DNA from: Crocinitomicaceae bacterium
GTDB lineage: Bacteria > Bacteroidota > Bacteroidia > Flavobacteriales_D > Crocinitomicaceae
Assembly (NCBI GenBank): GCA_016709005.1
Contig: JADJEU010000001.1
Coordinates: 706,359-770,358, forward strand
Direction: 5' to 3'
DNA: 64,000 bases
In this document: piece by piece, positions 8,003 through 21,306 of the stretch
How the letters are laid out: each line of letters begins with the position of its first letter
Numbering within the stretch: position 1 is the first letter of the stretch
Notes under the pieces: model-generated
The model's database searches: none
Seen by the model: only the letters and a program-made list of their open reading frames with translations
Told to the model about the DNA's origin: nothing
Program-made: the position numbers and the translations under genes

Positions 8003-9207
8003 TATTCAGATTCTTCTTCTTTTTTCTTATTACGTTTTGGCTCGCGGCGTTGCATTGGCGCACCGTACTTATGTTCAACAAGACTGCCTTTGAAAACATC
8101 AAAACGTCTGAAATCACAATCTAAAGAACCGTTAAAAAGTTGAATTTTTTTAGATGGTTTTAATTCGATACGTTTGAGCGCATCAAAATTAGAACTCATA
8201 ATCCAGCAAGTATAACCTTGCATTTTTTTCTTGAAGTAGTTTCCAATGTTCTGATATAAATCACCAACATCCAAATCAGCCAAACGCTCACCGTATGGAG
8301 GGTTTGAGATCAATGTTCCTCCACCTTCAGGCGCAACAAAATCGTTAAAATCTTTCACCTCAAATTCAATCGTTTTTCCAAGCGGAAGCGATTTTATATT
8401 TTCTCTTGCTTTCAAAATAACATCGCCGTCTGTATCAGATCCGATGATTTTAAAATCCAAATTTCGTTTCGGTACTTTTGGAGCTTCGTCGTAAATTTTA
8501 TTCCACAATTCTTCGTCGTAATCGGCCCAATTTTGAAAAGCATAATTCTTACGTGCAATGTTTGATGGAATGCCATTTGCCATGAGCGCAGCTTCAACGG
8601 GCAAGGTTCCTGAACCACAAAAAGGATCCACAAAATTTGATTTCATGTCCCAGCCTGAAAGATAAATCAAACCTGCCGCTACAACTTCATTCAATGGAGC
8701 TTCTCCGGTAATTCTTCTATATCCGCGCTGAAATAAAGGCGCACCAGAACTGTTCAATGACACTACACAATTATTTTCATTGATATATACATCGAAAACT
8801 ATTTGTGGTCTTTCTGTATCTACAGATGGTCTCTCATTAAATTTTGCTCTGAAAAAATCTGCAATTGCATCTTTCAAAACAAGCATTGGGAATTGCGTGT
8901 AGTTAAAAAGTTTAGAGTGCACAGCACCTTTAACCGCAAATGTTTTATCTAAAGTAAGATAATCGCTGAAATCAATTTTTGCAAATTGTCGATACAAATC
9001 TTTTTCATCCCTAAATGTGAATTCGGAGATCGGTGTTAATACCGTTATCGCTGTGCGCAACCAGAGATTGCAACGATACATCATTTCTTTATCACCCTCA
9101 AAATAAACGGCACGGTTGCCAGCTTTGATATTTGATGCTCCAAGATTTTCAAGTTCCTTTTGTAGAATTTCTTCAAGACCAAAGAGTGTTTTCGCTACTA
9201 ATCGCAT
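8002..9207 (-). CDS. THUMP-domain RNA methyltransferase, RlmL/YpsC type
   Basis: A 401-residue class I SAM-dependent methyltransferase. Residues about 1-155 form the ferredoxin-like plus THUMP RNA-binding part. The catalytic domain has FVDPFCGSGTLPVEAALM (residues 192-209, SAM binding) and the N-P-P-Y catalytic tetrad in NPPYGERL (302-309), typical of N2-guanine methylation. It matches the N-terminal half of E. coli RlmL (23S rRNA G2445) and stand-alone Firmicutes YpsC; the second methyltransferase domain of RlmL is absent. The C-terminus is a lysine/arginine/glutamate-rich tail. It is coupled to the downstream arfB. Confidence 0.9.
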   Translation of the reverse strand: MRLVAKTLFGLEEILQKELENLGASNIKAGNRAVYFEGDKEMMYRCNLWLRTAITVLTPISEFTFRDEKDLYRQFAKIDFSDYLTLDKTFAVKGAVHSKLFNYTQFPMLVLKDAIADFFRAKFNERPSVDTERPQIVFDVYINENNCVVSLNSSGAPLFQRGYRRITGEAPLNEVVAAGLIYLSGWDMKSNFVDPFCGSGTLPVEAALMANGIPSNIARKNYAFQNWADYDEELWNKIYDEAPKVPKRNLDFKIIGSDTDGDVILKARENIKSLPLGKTIEFEVKDFNDFVAPEGGGTLISNPPYGERLADLDVGDLYQNIGNYFKKKMQGYTCWIMSSNFDALKRIELKPSKKIQLFNGSLDCDFRRFDVFKGSLVEHKYGAPMQRREPKRNKKKEEESE

Positions 9208-9285
9208 TTAAACTATTTTGTGCAAAGATACGTTCTTATTGGCAGATCACATAAATACTCAAAAATCTGTACTTTTACTTTCGAA

Positions 9286-11577
9286 ATGCGATTTGTACTT
9301 TTTATACTTCTGACAATATCAGCCTCATCACAGGTTTTTTCACAAAGTGTCGGCCTGGTTCTAAGTGGCGGTGGTGCTACTGGTTTCGCGCACATCGGAG
9401 TGATTAAAGCACTTGAAGAAAATGATATACCTATAGATTTCATAACAGGCACATCCGCTGGTGCTTTAGTTGGCGGACTATATGCATCGGGATATTCACC
9501 TTGGGAAATTGAGGCAATAGTGTTAAGTACACAATTTCAATTGTTATCCGTTGGAGAAATTGAAGAACGTTACAAATATTTCATCACTCAATCTGAAGAC
9601 GATGCTGAACTCATGTCGTTTCGATTTGCAAAAGATTCTATTTTTCAAAAATCCTTACCGACAAATCTGCTTAACCCCACTTCTTTGGATCTGGAACTAC
9701 TTCGATTATTGGGGATGAATGCGCATATTACCCGACAAACTTTTGATAGTTTATATGTGCCTTTCAGATGCAATGCTTCTGACATTGTAACAAAACAATC
9801 AGTGCTTTTTAAAAGTGGAGATTTGAATGTAGCTGTGCGGGCATCTATGACTTACCCTTTCTTTATTTCACCCATTGAAGTAGACGGAAAACTACTTTTT
9901 GACGGCGGCTTATACAACAATTTTCCTGCACAGGACATGTATCATGAATTCAATCCCGATTTTATTATCGGAAGCAATGTTTCTTATAATGAAGCGCCAC
10001 CAACCGATGACAACTTAATGTCACAAATCAAAAACATGTTCTCGGCGCATTCAAAATATAAACTACCCTGTGATGAAGGTTTAATTATTGAGCCTGATCT
10101 TGGAGATATAGGAACCTTTGATTTTGATCGAATAAAAGATGCCATTCAAATAGGTTATGAAACCACGCTGGCAAAAATTGACTCTCTGAAAATGCAAATA
10201 AACCGTCGTGTTTCAAAGGAAGAGCGTAAAGAGTCTCGAGCTTTATTTAATTCGCGTAAACATTCAATACAAATCAAGCACGTTGAAGTTACTGGACTTG
10301 AAAATGATCAGGGAAACTACGTGGAGCGAAAACTGATTAAAGAAAAACGAGAAACAGAAATCACCTACGATGCGCTGAAAGTACGATATCTAAGGCTCTA
10401 TCAATCTGAACATATTTTATCAGTTTTTCCAAGAATCCAGTTTTCGGCCGATTCAATTCAAACCTTACAACTTGCTATTCGCAAAGAAAAACCATTCAAG
10501 ACATCTTTCGGAGGACACTATTCCTCAAAACCAGTAAATACAGGTTTTCTAAGTCTTTCCTATTCTGATTTTAAAATCACTCCGCTAACAGTATATGCAA
10601 ATGCCTACTTCGGTAAGTTCTATGGCAGCGTTAAAACCGGACTCAAATTCTATTTGCCCACCCGAACAACATCTTACCTCGAGCCTCAGTTTATTATGAA
10701 TCGGTGGGATTATTTTAAAAGCTATGCCACCTTTTTTGAAGATGTAAAACCTTCATATATTATTCAAAATGAAAAATTCTGGAGCTTGAGTTATCATGTT
10801 GCAACTTCTAACAGAAGTAAATTTAAACTTGACTTTACCAATGGGTTTAACGAAGACACCTACTATCAAACAGATAACTTTACAAATCTGGATACTTCGG
10901 ATTATACATCTCTTCTTTACTATTCGCCTGGATTTGAATTTACATTCAATTCCTTAAACAGAAAACAATTTGCGTCGGCAGGTACGTTACTCTCTATTAA
11001 GTCACGTTTTGTACATGCAATTGAGCGAACCGTGCCTGGTTCGACAGCATCTAACCCAACAGGTGAGTACTCCTCTGATATTCACAACTGGGCTTACCTA
11101 AATATAAATTACCAAACCTACTTCGTGCAAAAAGGACTTTACCGGCTTGGTATTTTGCTTGAATCACACTATTCAATCCAACCTTTTTTTCAGAATTATA
11201 CAGCCAGCTTGTTAAGTACCCAACCTTTTCAGCCAACCGCTGATTCAAAAACGGGATTTTATAATGATTTCAGAGCTAACCAATATTTCGCAGGTGGACT
11301 TCTAAATGTTTTTACAATTAAAGATTTAGTTGATTTGCGGATTGAAGCTTATCTTTTCCAGCCAATAAGTCGCATTATTGATGTCAATGGCAAGGCAGAA
11401 TATGGGAATTATTTTGAAAGCAGATTTGGCATTGCCAGCATTTCGCTCATCTATCATTCAATCATCGGCCCATTGCGCGCAACCGTCAACTATTTTGATA
11501 GCCAGACACAGTTAAATCCGCTATCGTTTCAAGTCAGTTTCGGCTATATTATCTTCAACAGAAATGCACTTCGCTAA
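9286..11577 (+). CDS. patatin-like phospholipase with outer-membrane barrel
   Basis: About 763 residues. A signal peptide (about residues 1-20, ending VFSQ) precedes a patatin domain with the oxyanion hole GLVLSGGGATGFAHIG, the nucleophile motif GTSAGALVGG and the dyad Asp in DGGLYNNFP. A POTRA-like segment follows (near residues 335-400, HVEVTGLENDQGNYV), then a C-terminal beta-barrel of about 350 residues. This is the PlpD/RssA-like architecture of a lipase tethered to or passed through the outer membrane. I use the ATG at 9286, which sits directly before the signal peptide; the upstream in-frame ATG at 9220 would add 22 residues unrelated to it. It diverges from the RlmL-type gene. Confidence 0.9.
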   Translation: MRFVLFILLTISASSQVFSQSVGLVLSGGGATGFAHIGVIKALEENDIPIDFITGTSAGALVGGLYASGYSPWEIEAIVLSTQFQLLSVGEIEERYKYFITQSEDDAELMSFRFAKDSIFQKSLPTNLLNPTSLDLELLRLLGMNAHITRQTFDSLYVPFRCNASDIVTKQSVLFKSGDLNVAVRASMTYPFFISPIEVDGKLLFDGGLYNNFPAQDMYHEFNPDFIIGSNVSYNEAPPTDDNLMSQIKNMFSAHSKYKLPCDEGLIIEPDLGDIGTFDFDRIKDAIQIGYETTLAKIDSLKMQINRRVSKEERKESRALFNSRKHSIQIKHVEVTGLENDQGNYVERKLIKEKRETEITYDALKVRYLRLYQSEHILSVFPRIQFSADSIQTLQLAIRKEKPFKTSFGGHYSSKPVNTGFLSLSYSDFKITPLTVYANAYFGKFYGSVKTGLKFYLPTRTTSYLEPQFIMNRWDYFKSYATFFEDVKPSYIIQNEKFWSLSYHVATSNRSKFKLDFTNGFNEDTYYQTDNFTNLDTSDYTSLLYYSPGFEFTFNSLNRKQFASAGTLLSIKSRFVHAIERTVPGSTASNPTGEYSSDIHNWAYLNINYQTYFVQKGLYRLGILLESHYSIQPFFQNYTASLLSTQPFQPTADSKTGFYNDFRANQYFAGGLLNVFTIKDLVDLRIEAYLFQPISRIIDVNGKAEYGNYFESRFGIASISLIYHSIIGPLRATVNYFDSQTQLNPLSFQVSFGYIIFNRNALR

Positions 11578-12170
11578 TTTCACCGTTGTGTGCACTTAAT
11601 TTGACATTATTGATTCCTATTCAATTTGGGCTTAATGAAGCTCTTGTTTTTTTGACTTGGCAACGCAATGATTAATAAATATCAGATTACGAAGTAATTT
11701 AGATTGTTCAGTAGATACAGCTTCAGTCTGATCCTGACAGTTATCGTAATCACTATACATCTCTCATTCAGTTTACATTCGATTATCCATCAAAGTACAA
11801 TTGGCCGCATTGTGAATCCTAATATTGTTGTTTTTCGTGCGCCTGATCCGGCTTTGCACTTTAGCGTCTTTTCTGATTTTTTGTTCAACACTTTTTTGCA
11901 GGGGCTTCCGTCGGTCGCCATGCAAAATAAAGTTTCACTGGCAAATCAGCAAATCCGGCTGCCGCTCCAATCCGGGGCGTTAGTACTTGCCACTAACGTA
12001 TCCTGGAAACCGTCATCCTGAGCGCGGCGAAGGATCCCGTGCGGTTTACGTCCGATCTTTGTTTGAAGTACCATCGAGCGTTATATTGAGCAGATCCTGA
12101 ATCAAGTTCAGGATGACAGCCTCCGGAGGAAAATTATGATAGGAAAGTTGCGTGTCAAAAAAGTTAGTAC
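11578..12170. other. intergenic region of about 590 bases, no convincing gene
   Basis: No ORF here has a recognisable product. An open frame at 11704-12021 would need a TTG start and its translation matches nothing I know. The stretch holds a perfect 7-bp inverted repeat (CGTTAGT at 11979-11985, ACTAACG at 11993-11999) and the REP-like element listed separately. It separates the patatin gene from the end of the rRNA operon. Confidence 0.6.
12012..12117. repeat. REP-like intergenic inverted repeat
   Basis: Outer arms GTCATCCTGA (12012-12021) and TCAGGATGAC (12108-12117) are perfect 10-base inverted copies. A nested palindrome, ATCCTGAA (12094-12101) with TTCAGGAT (12107-12114), lies at the right end. 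Elements with this CATCCTGA...TCAGGATG design are scattered between genes in many bacterial genomes. Confidence 0.65.
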
Positions 12171-12208
12171 AAAAAAAAATCCCGACTCCACAAAGTGGAA
12201 TCGGGATT
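12171..12208 (-). terminator. terminator of the rRNA operon
   Basis: On the minus strand the 5S gene is followed by a near-perfect hairpin (AATCCCGATTCCAC, loop TTTG, TGGAGTCGGGATT) and a run of nine T. This is a strong intrinsic terminator directly downstream of 5S rRNA. Confidence 0.9.
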
Positions 12209-12211
12209 AAA

Positions 12212-12326
12212 AAACCGGCATCAACATACTCTCCCGCCCTTAAAAGGGAAGTACCATCTGCGCAAGTTGGCTTAACTTCTCTGTTCGAAATGGTAAGAGG
12301 TGGACCCAACCGCCATAGACACCGAA
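12212..12326 (-). rRNA. rrf: 5S ribosomal RNA
   Basis: The minus strand reads GGTGTCTATGGCGGTTGGG at the 5' side, followed by the conserved ACCATTTCGAACAGAGAAG (loop A/B region) and GGCGGGAGAGTATG near the 3' side. Length is about 115 bases. It is the last gene of the rRNA operon, about 160 bases after 23S. Ends are approximate. Confidence 0.93.
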
Positions 12327-12343
12327 ACTCTTGATTTACCTTT

Positions 12344-12405
12344 CCTTCGACAAGCTCAGGGAGCGGTAAACTTTTTAATGACCCGATGCCTGAGCCTGTC
12401 GAAGG
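12344..12405. repeat. 17-bp stem-loop in the 23S-5S spacer
   Basis: The arm at 12344-12360 (CCTTCGACAAGCTCAGG) and the arm at 12389-12405 (CCTGAGCCTGTCGAAGG) are inverted copies with 16 of 17 positions paired, around a 28-base loop. The sequence belongs to the widespread TTCGACAAGCTCAGG repeat type. Here it sits inside the rRNA transcript, where the hairpin could take part in processing of 23S and 5S ends; that role is inference. Confidence 0.75.
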
Positions 12406-12487
12406 CGGAGGATGGGCATTAAAACAATGTTTTGATTGAATAATGTATTGATAAATAATATCGAATACAATCGAAGTAGTGAGTACA

Positions 12488-15368
<2,881 letters not shown>

Positions 15369-15545
15369 TGTTGTTACTCACTACTTCAATCAATATTCAA
15401 TATTTCAAAGAACGTTGTCTCCTGATCTTCACCCGAAAGTGAAGCCTGGGACTTTGTCGTCTTTACGACCAGACTCTTTTGTCTGTCTAAAAACTTTTTT
15501 TCAATCTTTTATCTAATCTAAAAATGTCCGTTGACATTTTTTTTG

Positions 15546-15619
15546 TGGAGAATATCGGAGTCGAACCGATGACCTCCTGCGTGCAAGGCAGGCGCTCTAG
15601 CCAGCTGAGCTAATCCCCC
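15546..15619 (-). tRNA. tRNA-Ala (TGC)
   Basis: A 74-base cloverleaf on the minus strand: acceptor GGGGGAT pairs with ATTCTCC, D-arm AGCTCAGCTGG, anticodon stem-loop CCTGCCTTGCACGCAGG with anticodon TGC, and T-arm GGTTCGACTCC. The 3' CCA is not encoded (the genome continues CAAAA after the discriminator A). It sits in the 16S-23S spacer next to tRNA-Ile, the usual bacterial arrangement. Confidence 0.97.
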
Positions 15620-15707
15620 AGTAATACAGTGCGGAGTGTGAGTGTGGAGTGTGAGGTCGGAAGCTTTCGCTTTTTCGCTTTCGCTCTACGCACTTGCTCT
15701 GTCATTG

Positions 15708-15781
15708 TAGTCCCGAGCGGAGTTGAACCGCTGACCTCTACATTATCAGTGTAGCGCTCTAACCAACTGAGCTACGAGACT
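15708..15781 (-). tRNA. tRNA-Ile (GAT)
   Basis: A 74-base cloverleaf: acceptor AGTCTCG pairs with CGGGACT, D-arm AGCTCAGTTGG, anticodon arm CTACACTGATAATGTAG with anticodon GAT, and T-arm GGTTCAACTCC. CCA is not encoded. It is the first of the two spacer tRNAs after 16S, separated from tRNA-Ala by about 88 bases. Confidence 0.97.
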
Positions 15782-15902
15782 CTTTAATTTCTCCCGTATT
15801 TTTTTGGCTCATGGCTCCCCCTCATGCTATGCGGGAGGGTTAATAATAAAAAAAATTGAAGCAGAAATAACAAAAACTGAACTGTAAAATCAGATCTCTA
15901 GA

Positions 15903-17424
<1,522 letters not shown>

Positions 17425-17589
17425 ATAAAGAATTTATTATTGTTTAGATCTTATATAAGCGATCTTACCTTTTTCAGTCTTGTTATTTCTTTTGCTTCAA
17501 TCTTTCAAAGAACTTATGTTGTGAATCTGCCCAGCTTTAAACCAAACCAACCCTACATTTTTAATCTCCCATTTCGTTAAACGGGAGCG

Positions 17590-17619
17590 CAAAGGTAACT
17601 ACTTTTTTATTCTCACCAA
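17590..17619 (-). promoter_or_regulatory. rRNA operon proximal promoter, Bacteroidota type
   Basis: On the minus strand TTG (17617-17619) is followed by 19 bases and TACCTTTG (17590-17597), an exact fit to the phylum consensus TTG-N19-TAnnTTTG of the housekeeping sigma factor. It lies about 165 bases upstream of mature 16S, leaving a leader for processing. Confidence 0.8.
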
Positions 17620-17729
17620 ATATTTTTTATTTTTTTTTCAATCTTTTTTTCTACCGCCCCAAATCAACCTCTCAAAAACATCTTCCAAAAAATCCAAATC
17701 ACCGTAAGAACGTTTTCTTTTAGCGGGTG

Positions 17730-17764
17730 CAAAGCTACGTACTCTTTTTACTATATCACACAAC
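17730..17764 (-). promoter_or_regulatory. rRNA operon distal promoter candidate
   Basis: A second exact TAnnTTTG box (TAGCTTTG, 17730-17737, minus strand) lies 140 bases upstream of the proximal one. Its -33 side has a TG-rich stretch (TTTGTTGTGTG) whose best TTG is 23 bases away rather than 19, so the -33 element is imperfect. Tandem promoters are usual for rRNA operons. Confidence 0.55.
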
Positions 17765-17966
17765 AAATTTCATTTTTTTTTATCTTTTTTTTAATGCAAC
17801 ATGATAAAGAAGCAGTTAGCCTCAAAAAAAAATCCCTAAACAATACAAACTGACACTATCAGACTAACAAAACAATGTTGAAAGGAAGGTTCGAACTCTA
17901 ATAATAGAAGGATGCCGAATAAGTAACTTCGTAGCTTGAATAGTATTATAGTGAAGTAAAGAAGAG

Positions 17967-20543
17967 ATGAAGAAAAAAGGCAATGAATATATTGACCCAT
18001 TAGAAAAGCTGCATGAGGCAGCGGATCCTTCATTGAATAAAAAGACAAAATCGAAAAAAGAATCAAAGAAGGCTGAGATCGCAGATAAAGAAGAAACGAA
18101 AGATTCCGTCTCTCAAAAACGAAGTGGCGGTTTGAATGTCCTGAAGCCAGTTTCCAACTTATTTGCACGAGAGAACCGAAGAACAAATTTAACCACCGGA
18201 GCGTTACTCGTTTTATTCTCTATTTATCAGTTTCTTTCTTTCGTGTCCTATTTCTTTACCTGGAAGGCTGATCAGAACCTAATTCTTAATAAAGGTCTTT
18301 TTGGATTTATATTTTCGACTGATGAAATTGAAATTGCCAATCACTTAGGAAAAACCGGAGCCTGGATATCTCACCAGTTTATTTACGAGTGGTTTGGACT
18401 TGCATCGTTCTTTTTTCCAATGCTCTTTTTTATAGGAGGAATATTTCTATTATTCAGAGTTCGCTTACTCCCCTTAAAAAAAACACTTGGCAAATCGATC
18501 ATCGGAATGATTGTGATCTCTTTGTTTTTTGGATTCTTCACAACTGATCACTCCTTTCCATATGGAGGCGCAATTGGTTATCAATTCAACGCCTGGTTGA
18601 AACTCACTCTAGGAACAGCAGGTGCTTTTTTATTTCACGCGGTGCTCCTGTTTATAACAATCGTTCAAATGTTTAATCCAGATTTCAGATTATTAGCCTT
18701 AAAATTTGGATTGGTCAAAGAAAAAACTGAAGAGCCTGAGCTGACAGTTGAGCCAGAAACGGTAGTTCCAGATATCAAAATCACAAATACACTTCAGGAA
18801 AAAGATTTGATTAAAGAAGAAGTGACCGCCCCCATAGACCTTGACGACCAAGGCAACGAAGCGAAGATCAATATTCTGATTGAAGATGAAGAATTAGAAT
18901 TAGAGTCAGAGCAGGAACCGGAAATATTGCCTGAACATGATTTCACTGATTTAAACAATGAGGAATTTCAGGTAGAAGTCACGCCAGTCGAAGAAACACT
19001 AAGTGATGCAGATCTAAAAGACCTAAGCACAGAATTCGGAGACTACGATCCTAAACTCGATTTATCGTCATACGTGCTACCTTCAGTAGAACTGATGGAA
19101 CATTACGGCGGTAATCTGCCAACAATCAATAAGGAAGAGCTTGAGGAGAACAAAAACAGAATCGTTGAAGTACTTGGTCATTATAATATAGAGATTGCAA
19201 AAATTAAAGCAACTGTGGGACCAACGGTAACTCTTTATGAAATAGTACCAGCACCCGGGGTAAGAATTTCCAAAATTAAAAACTTATCAGACGACATTGC
19301 GTTGTCACTTGCTGCCAACGGAATTCGAATCATTGCTCCTATTCCGGGAAAAGGTACAATTGGTATTGAAGTTCCGAACTCGAAGCCAGATATGGTATCG
19401 ATGCGTGCTCTGATTGCATCCGAAAAGTTTCAGAATTCGGATATGGATTTACCTATCGTTTTAGGGAAGACTATTTCCAATGAGACATTTATGTTTGATC
19501 TTGCCAAAGCACCGCATTTATTATGTGCGGGAGCAACGGGACAAGGAAAATCAGTAGGATTAAACGCGATTCTGGTATCGCTGCTTTATAAAAAACATCC
19601 ATCGCAAATCAAATTTGTAATGGTCGATCCTAAAAAAGTTGAGCTTACCCTTTATCAAAAAATTGAGCGTCACTTTTTGGCTAAACTGCCTGATTCGGAA
19701 GAAGCCATTATAACAGACACTAGCAAGGTTGTTAACACCATGAAATCGCTGTGCATAGAAATGGATGATCGCTATGAGCTTTTAAAAAACGCGCAAGTAA
19801 GAGATATCAAAGAATACAACAAAAAATTCATCAGCAGAAAATTGAATCCCGAAAAAGGCCATCGTTACCTGCCTTATATAGTTGTGGTTATTGATGAGTT
19901 TGCAGATTTGATTATGACAGCAGGAAAAGAAATTGAACATCCGATTGCAAGACTTGCGCAACTTGCACGTGCCATTGGAATCCATTTGATTGTTGCAACA
20001 CAGCGTCCTTCAGTAAACGTAATTACGGGTATGATCAAAGCTAACTTCCCGGCAAGGATAGCTTTTAAAGTATCATCTAAAATCGACTCGAGAACTATCT
20101 TAGATACACAAGGCGCAGATCAGCTGATAGGGCGCGGTGACATGCTTATCTCATTTGGCAATGACTTAACCAGACTGCAGTGCGGCTTTGTAGATACAGC
20201 TGAAGTAGAACGCATCTGCGAATTTATTGGAGGACAGCGCGGATATGAAAGTGCTTTGTTACTGCCAGAATATGTAGGTGATGAAGGCGACAGCGAAGTC
20301 GAAGTAGATATGTCTCAAAAAGATTCGTTGTTTGATGAATCTGCCCGATTAGTGGTTATTCACCAACAAGGTTCTGCATCTTTACTTCAGCGAAAATTGA
20401 GTATTGGCTATAACAGGGCAGGAAGAATAGTTGACCAGTTAGAAGCAACTGGTGTCATCGGCCCATTTAAAGGAAGTAAAGCACGTGAGGTGTTGATCAG
20501 CGACTTACCTTCTCTTGAGTTATTTTTAAAGAACCTGCAATAG
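17967..20543 (+). CDS. ftsK: DNA translocase FtsK/SpoIIIE
   Basis: 858 residues. An N-terminal region with four membrane helices (about residues 75-240) is followed by an acidic low-complexity linker (about 250-350), then the RecA-like motor: Walker A GATGQGKS near residue 521 and Walker B VVVIDEFADLIM near 641, with ATQRPSVNVITG after it. The C-terminal gamma winged helix (about 790-858) contains ASLLQRKLSIGYNRAGRIVDQLE, which reads KOPS-like polar sequences. It pumps chromosome termini through the closing septum and activates XerCD. It is followed by lolA 37 bases later, a standard Bacteroidota order. The start lies 540 bases past the divergent rRNA operon. Confidence 0.96.
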   Translation: MKKKGNEYIDPLEKLHEAADPSLNKKTKSKKESKKAEIADKEETKDSVSQKRSGGLNVLKPVSNLFARENRRTNLTTGALLVLFSIYQFLSFVSYFFTWKADQNLILNKGLFGFIFSTDEIEIANHLGKTGAWISHQFIYEWFGLASFFFPMLFFIGGIFLLFRVRLLPLKKTLGKSIIGMIVISLFFGFFTTDHSFPYGGAIGYQFNAWLKLTLGTAGAFLFHAVLLFITIVQMFNPDFRLLALKFGLVKEKTEEPELTVEPETVVPDIKITNTLQEKDLIKEEVTAPIDLDDQGNEAKINILIEDEELELESEQEPEILPEHDFTDLNNEEFQVEVTPVEETLSDADLKDLSTEFGDYDPKLDLSSYVLPSVELMEHYGGNLPTINKEELEENKNRIVEVLGHYNIEIAKIKATVGPTVTLYEIVPAPGVRISKIKNLSDDIALSLAANGIRIIAPIPGKGTIGIEVPNSKPDMVSMRALIASEKFQNSDMDLPIVLGKTISNETFMFDLAKAPHLLCAGATGQGKSVGLNAILVSLLYKKHPSQIKFVMVDPKKVELTLYQKIERHFLAKLPDSEEAIITDTSKVVNTMKSLCIEMDDRYELLKNAQVRDIKEYNKKFISRKLNPEKGHRYLPYIVVVIDEFADLIMTAGKEIEHPIARLAQLARAIGIHLIVATQRPSVNVITGMIKANFPARIAFKVSSKIDSRTILDTQGADQLIGRGDMLISFGNDLTRLQCGFVDTAEVERICEFIGGQRGYESALLLPEYVGDEGDSEVEVDMSQKDSLFDESARLVVIHQQGSASLLQRKLSIGYNRAGRIVDQLEATGVIGPFKGSKAREVLISDLPSLELFLKNLQ

Positions 20544-20580
20544 GGTTTGGCATAATTTTGGATATTTGTACTGAAAATAA

Positions 20581-21231
20581 ATGAATATGAAAACGACGAT
20601 CAGCTTAATTCTTGCAGTATTAATTTCTGGATTCACATTTGCGCAAGATGAAAAAGCAAAAAAAATATTGGATGAAATAAGTGTTAAAACAAAGGCTTAT
20701 GAAACCATGATTTTTGAATTCACTGTGGTTCTTACACCAGGAGATGGTGGAGATGCAATTACGCAACAAGGAAAAATCTATGTAAAAGATGAAAAGTACT
20801 TTCTTTCATTGACGGAGCAAGAGATTTATTGTGATGGCTCTACGATTACGACTTATCTGGTTAAAGATAATGAGTGCTACACACGTGCTGTGGAAGATGT
20901 CGAAGATGGCGAAATTGTATCACCTAGTCAGTTATTGACAATTTGGGAAGACGGATATAAATACAAATACATTCAGGAAACAACCTACGCCGATCGCCCT
21001 GCGCATGAAATTCATTTGTATCCGAATGATCCGGCAAAAAGTAAATTCCATACGGTAATTCTGAAAATTGATGTTGAGCGCAAAGAAGTTGTTTTCTTTA
21101 TGGTTAAAGGAAAAGACGGTTCTAACACGAAATACAAAATTTCAAAATTTGAGAAAAATGTTGCCATTGCAGATGCGAAATTTATCTTCGACAAAGCAAA
21201 ACACCCAGGTGTAGTTTGCCAGGAGGAGTAA
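20581..21231 (+). CDS. LolA-like outer membrane lipoprotein carrier
   Basis: A 216-residue periplasmic protein with a signal peptide (residues about 1-21, ending TFAQ). The half-barrel LolA fold shows as KILDEISVKTKAYETMIFEF, then a GKIYVKDEKYFLSL strand pair and YCDGSTITTYLV. LolA ferries lipoproteins from the LolCDE transporter to the outer membrane. Position directly after ftsK agrees with this. There are two in-frame ATGs six bases apart (20581 and 20587); either works with the signal peptide. A bidirectional terminator follows. Confidence 0.88.
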   Translation: MNMKTTISLILAVLISGFTFAQDEKAKKILDEISVKTKAYETMIFEFTVVLTPGDGGDAITQQGKIYVKDEKYFLSLTEQEIYCDGSTITTYLVKDNECYTRAVEDVEDGEIVSPSQLLTIWEDGYKYKYIQETTYADRPAHEIHLYPNDPAKSKFHTVILKIDVERKEVVFFMVKGKDGSNTKYKISKFEKNVAIADAKFIFDKAKHPGVVCQEE

Positions 21232-21254
21232 TATGAATAAAGTATTAATTACAT

Positions 21255-21290
21255 AAAAAAAGCCCGTTCCAAATCGTGACGGGCTTTTTT
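21255..21290. terminator. bidirectional terminator between lolA and the FAD oxidoreductase
   Basis: A symmetrical AAAAAAGCCCGT / ACGGGCTTTTTT hairpin with an 11-base loop lies between two converging genes. It carries A and T runs on both sides, so it can stop transcription from either direction. Confidence 0.85.
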
Positions 21291-21306
21291 TATAATAATA
21301 GTTCTG

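Noticed and set aside
11979..11999. CGTTAGT ... ACTAACG inverted repeat as an integron attC site
   Set aside because: The GTTRRRY core is not met (third R is T), no cassette array or integrase is present, and the arm is only 7 bases.
12046..12334. Small frames across the rRNA terminator and 5S region
   Set aside because: They run through the terminator hairpin and 5S rRNA and have no recognisable product.
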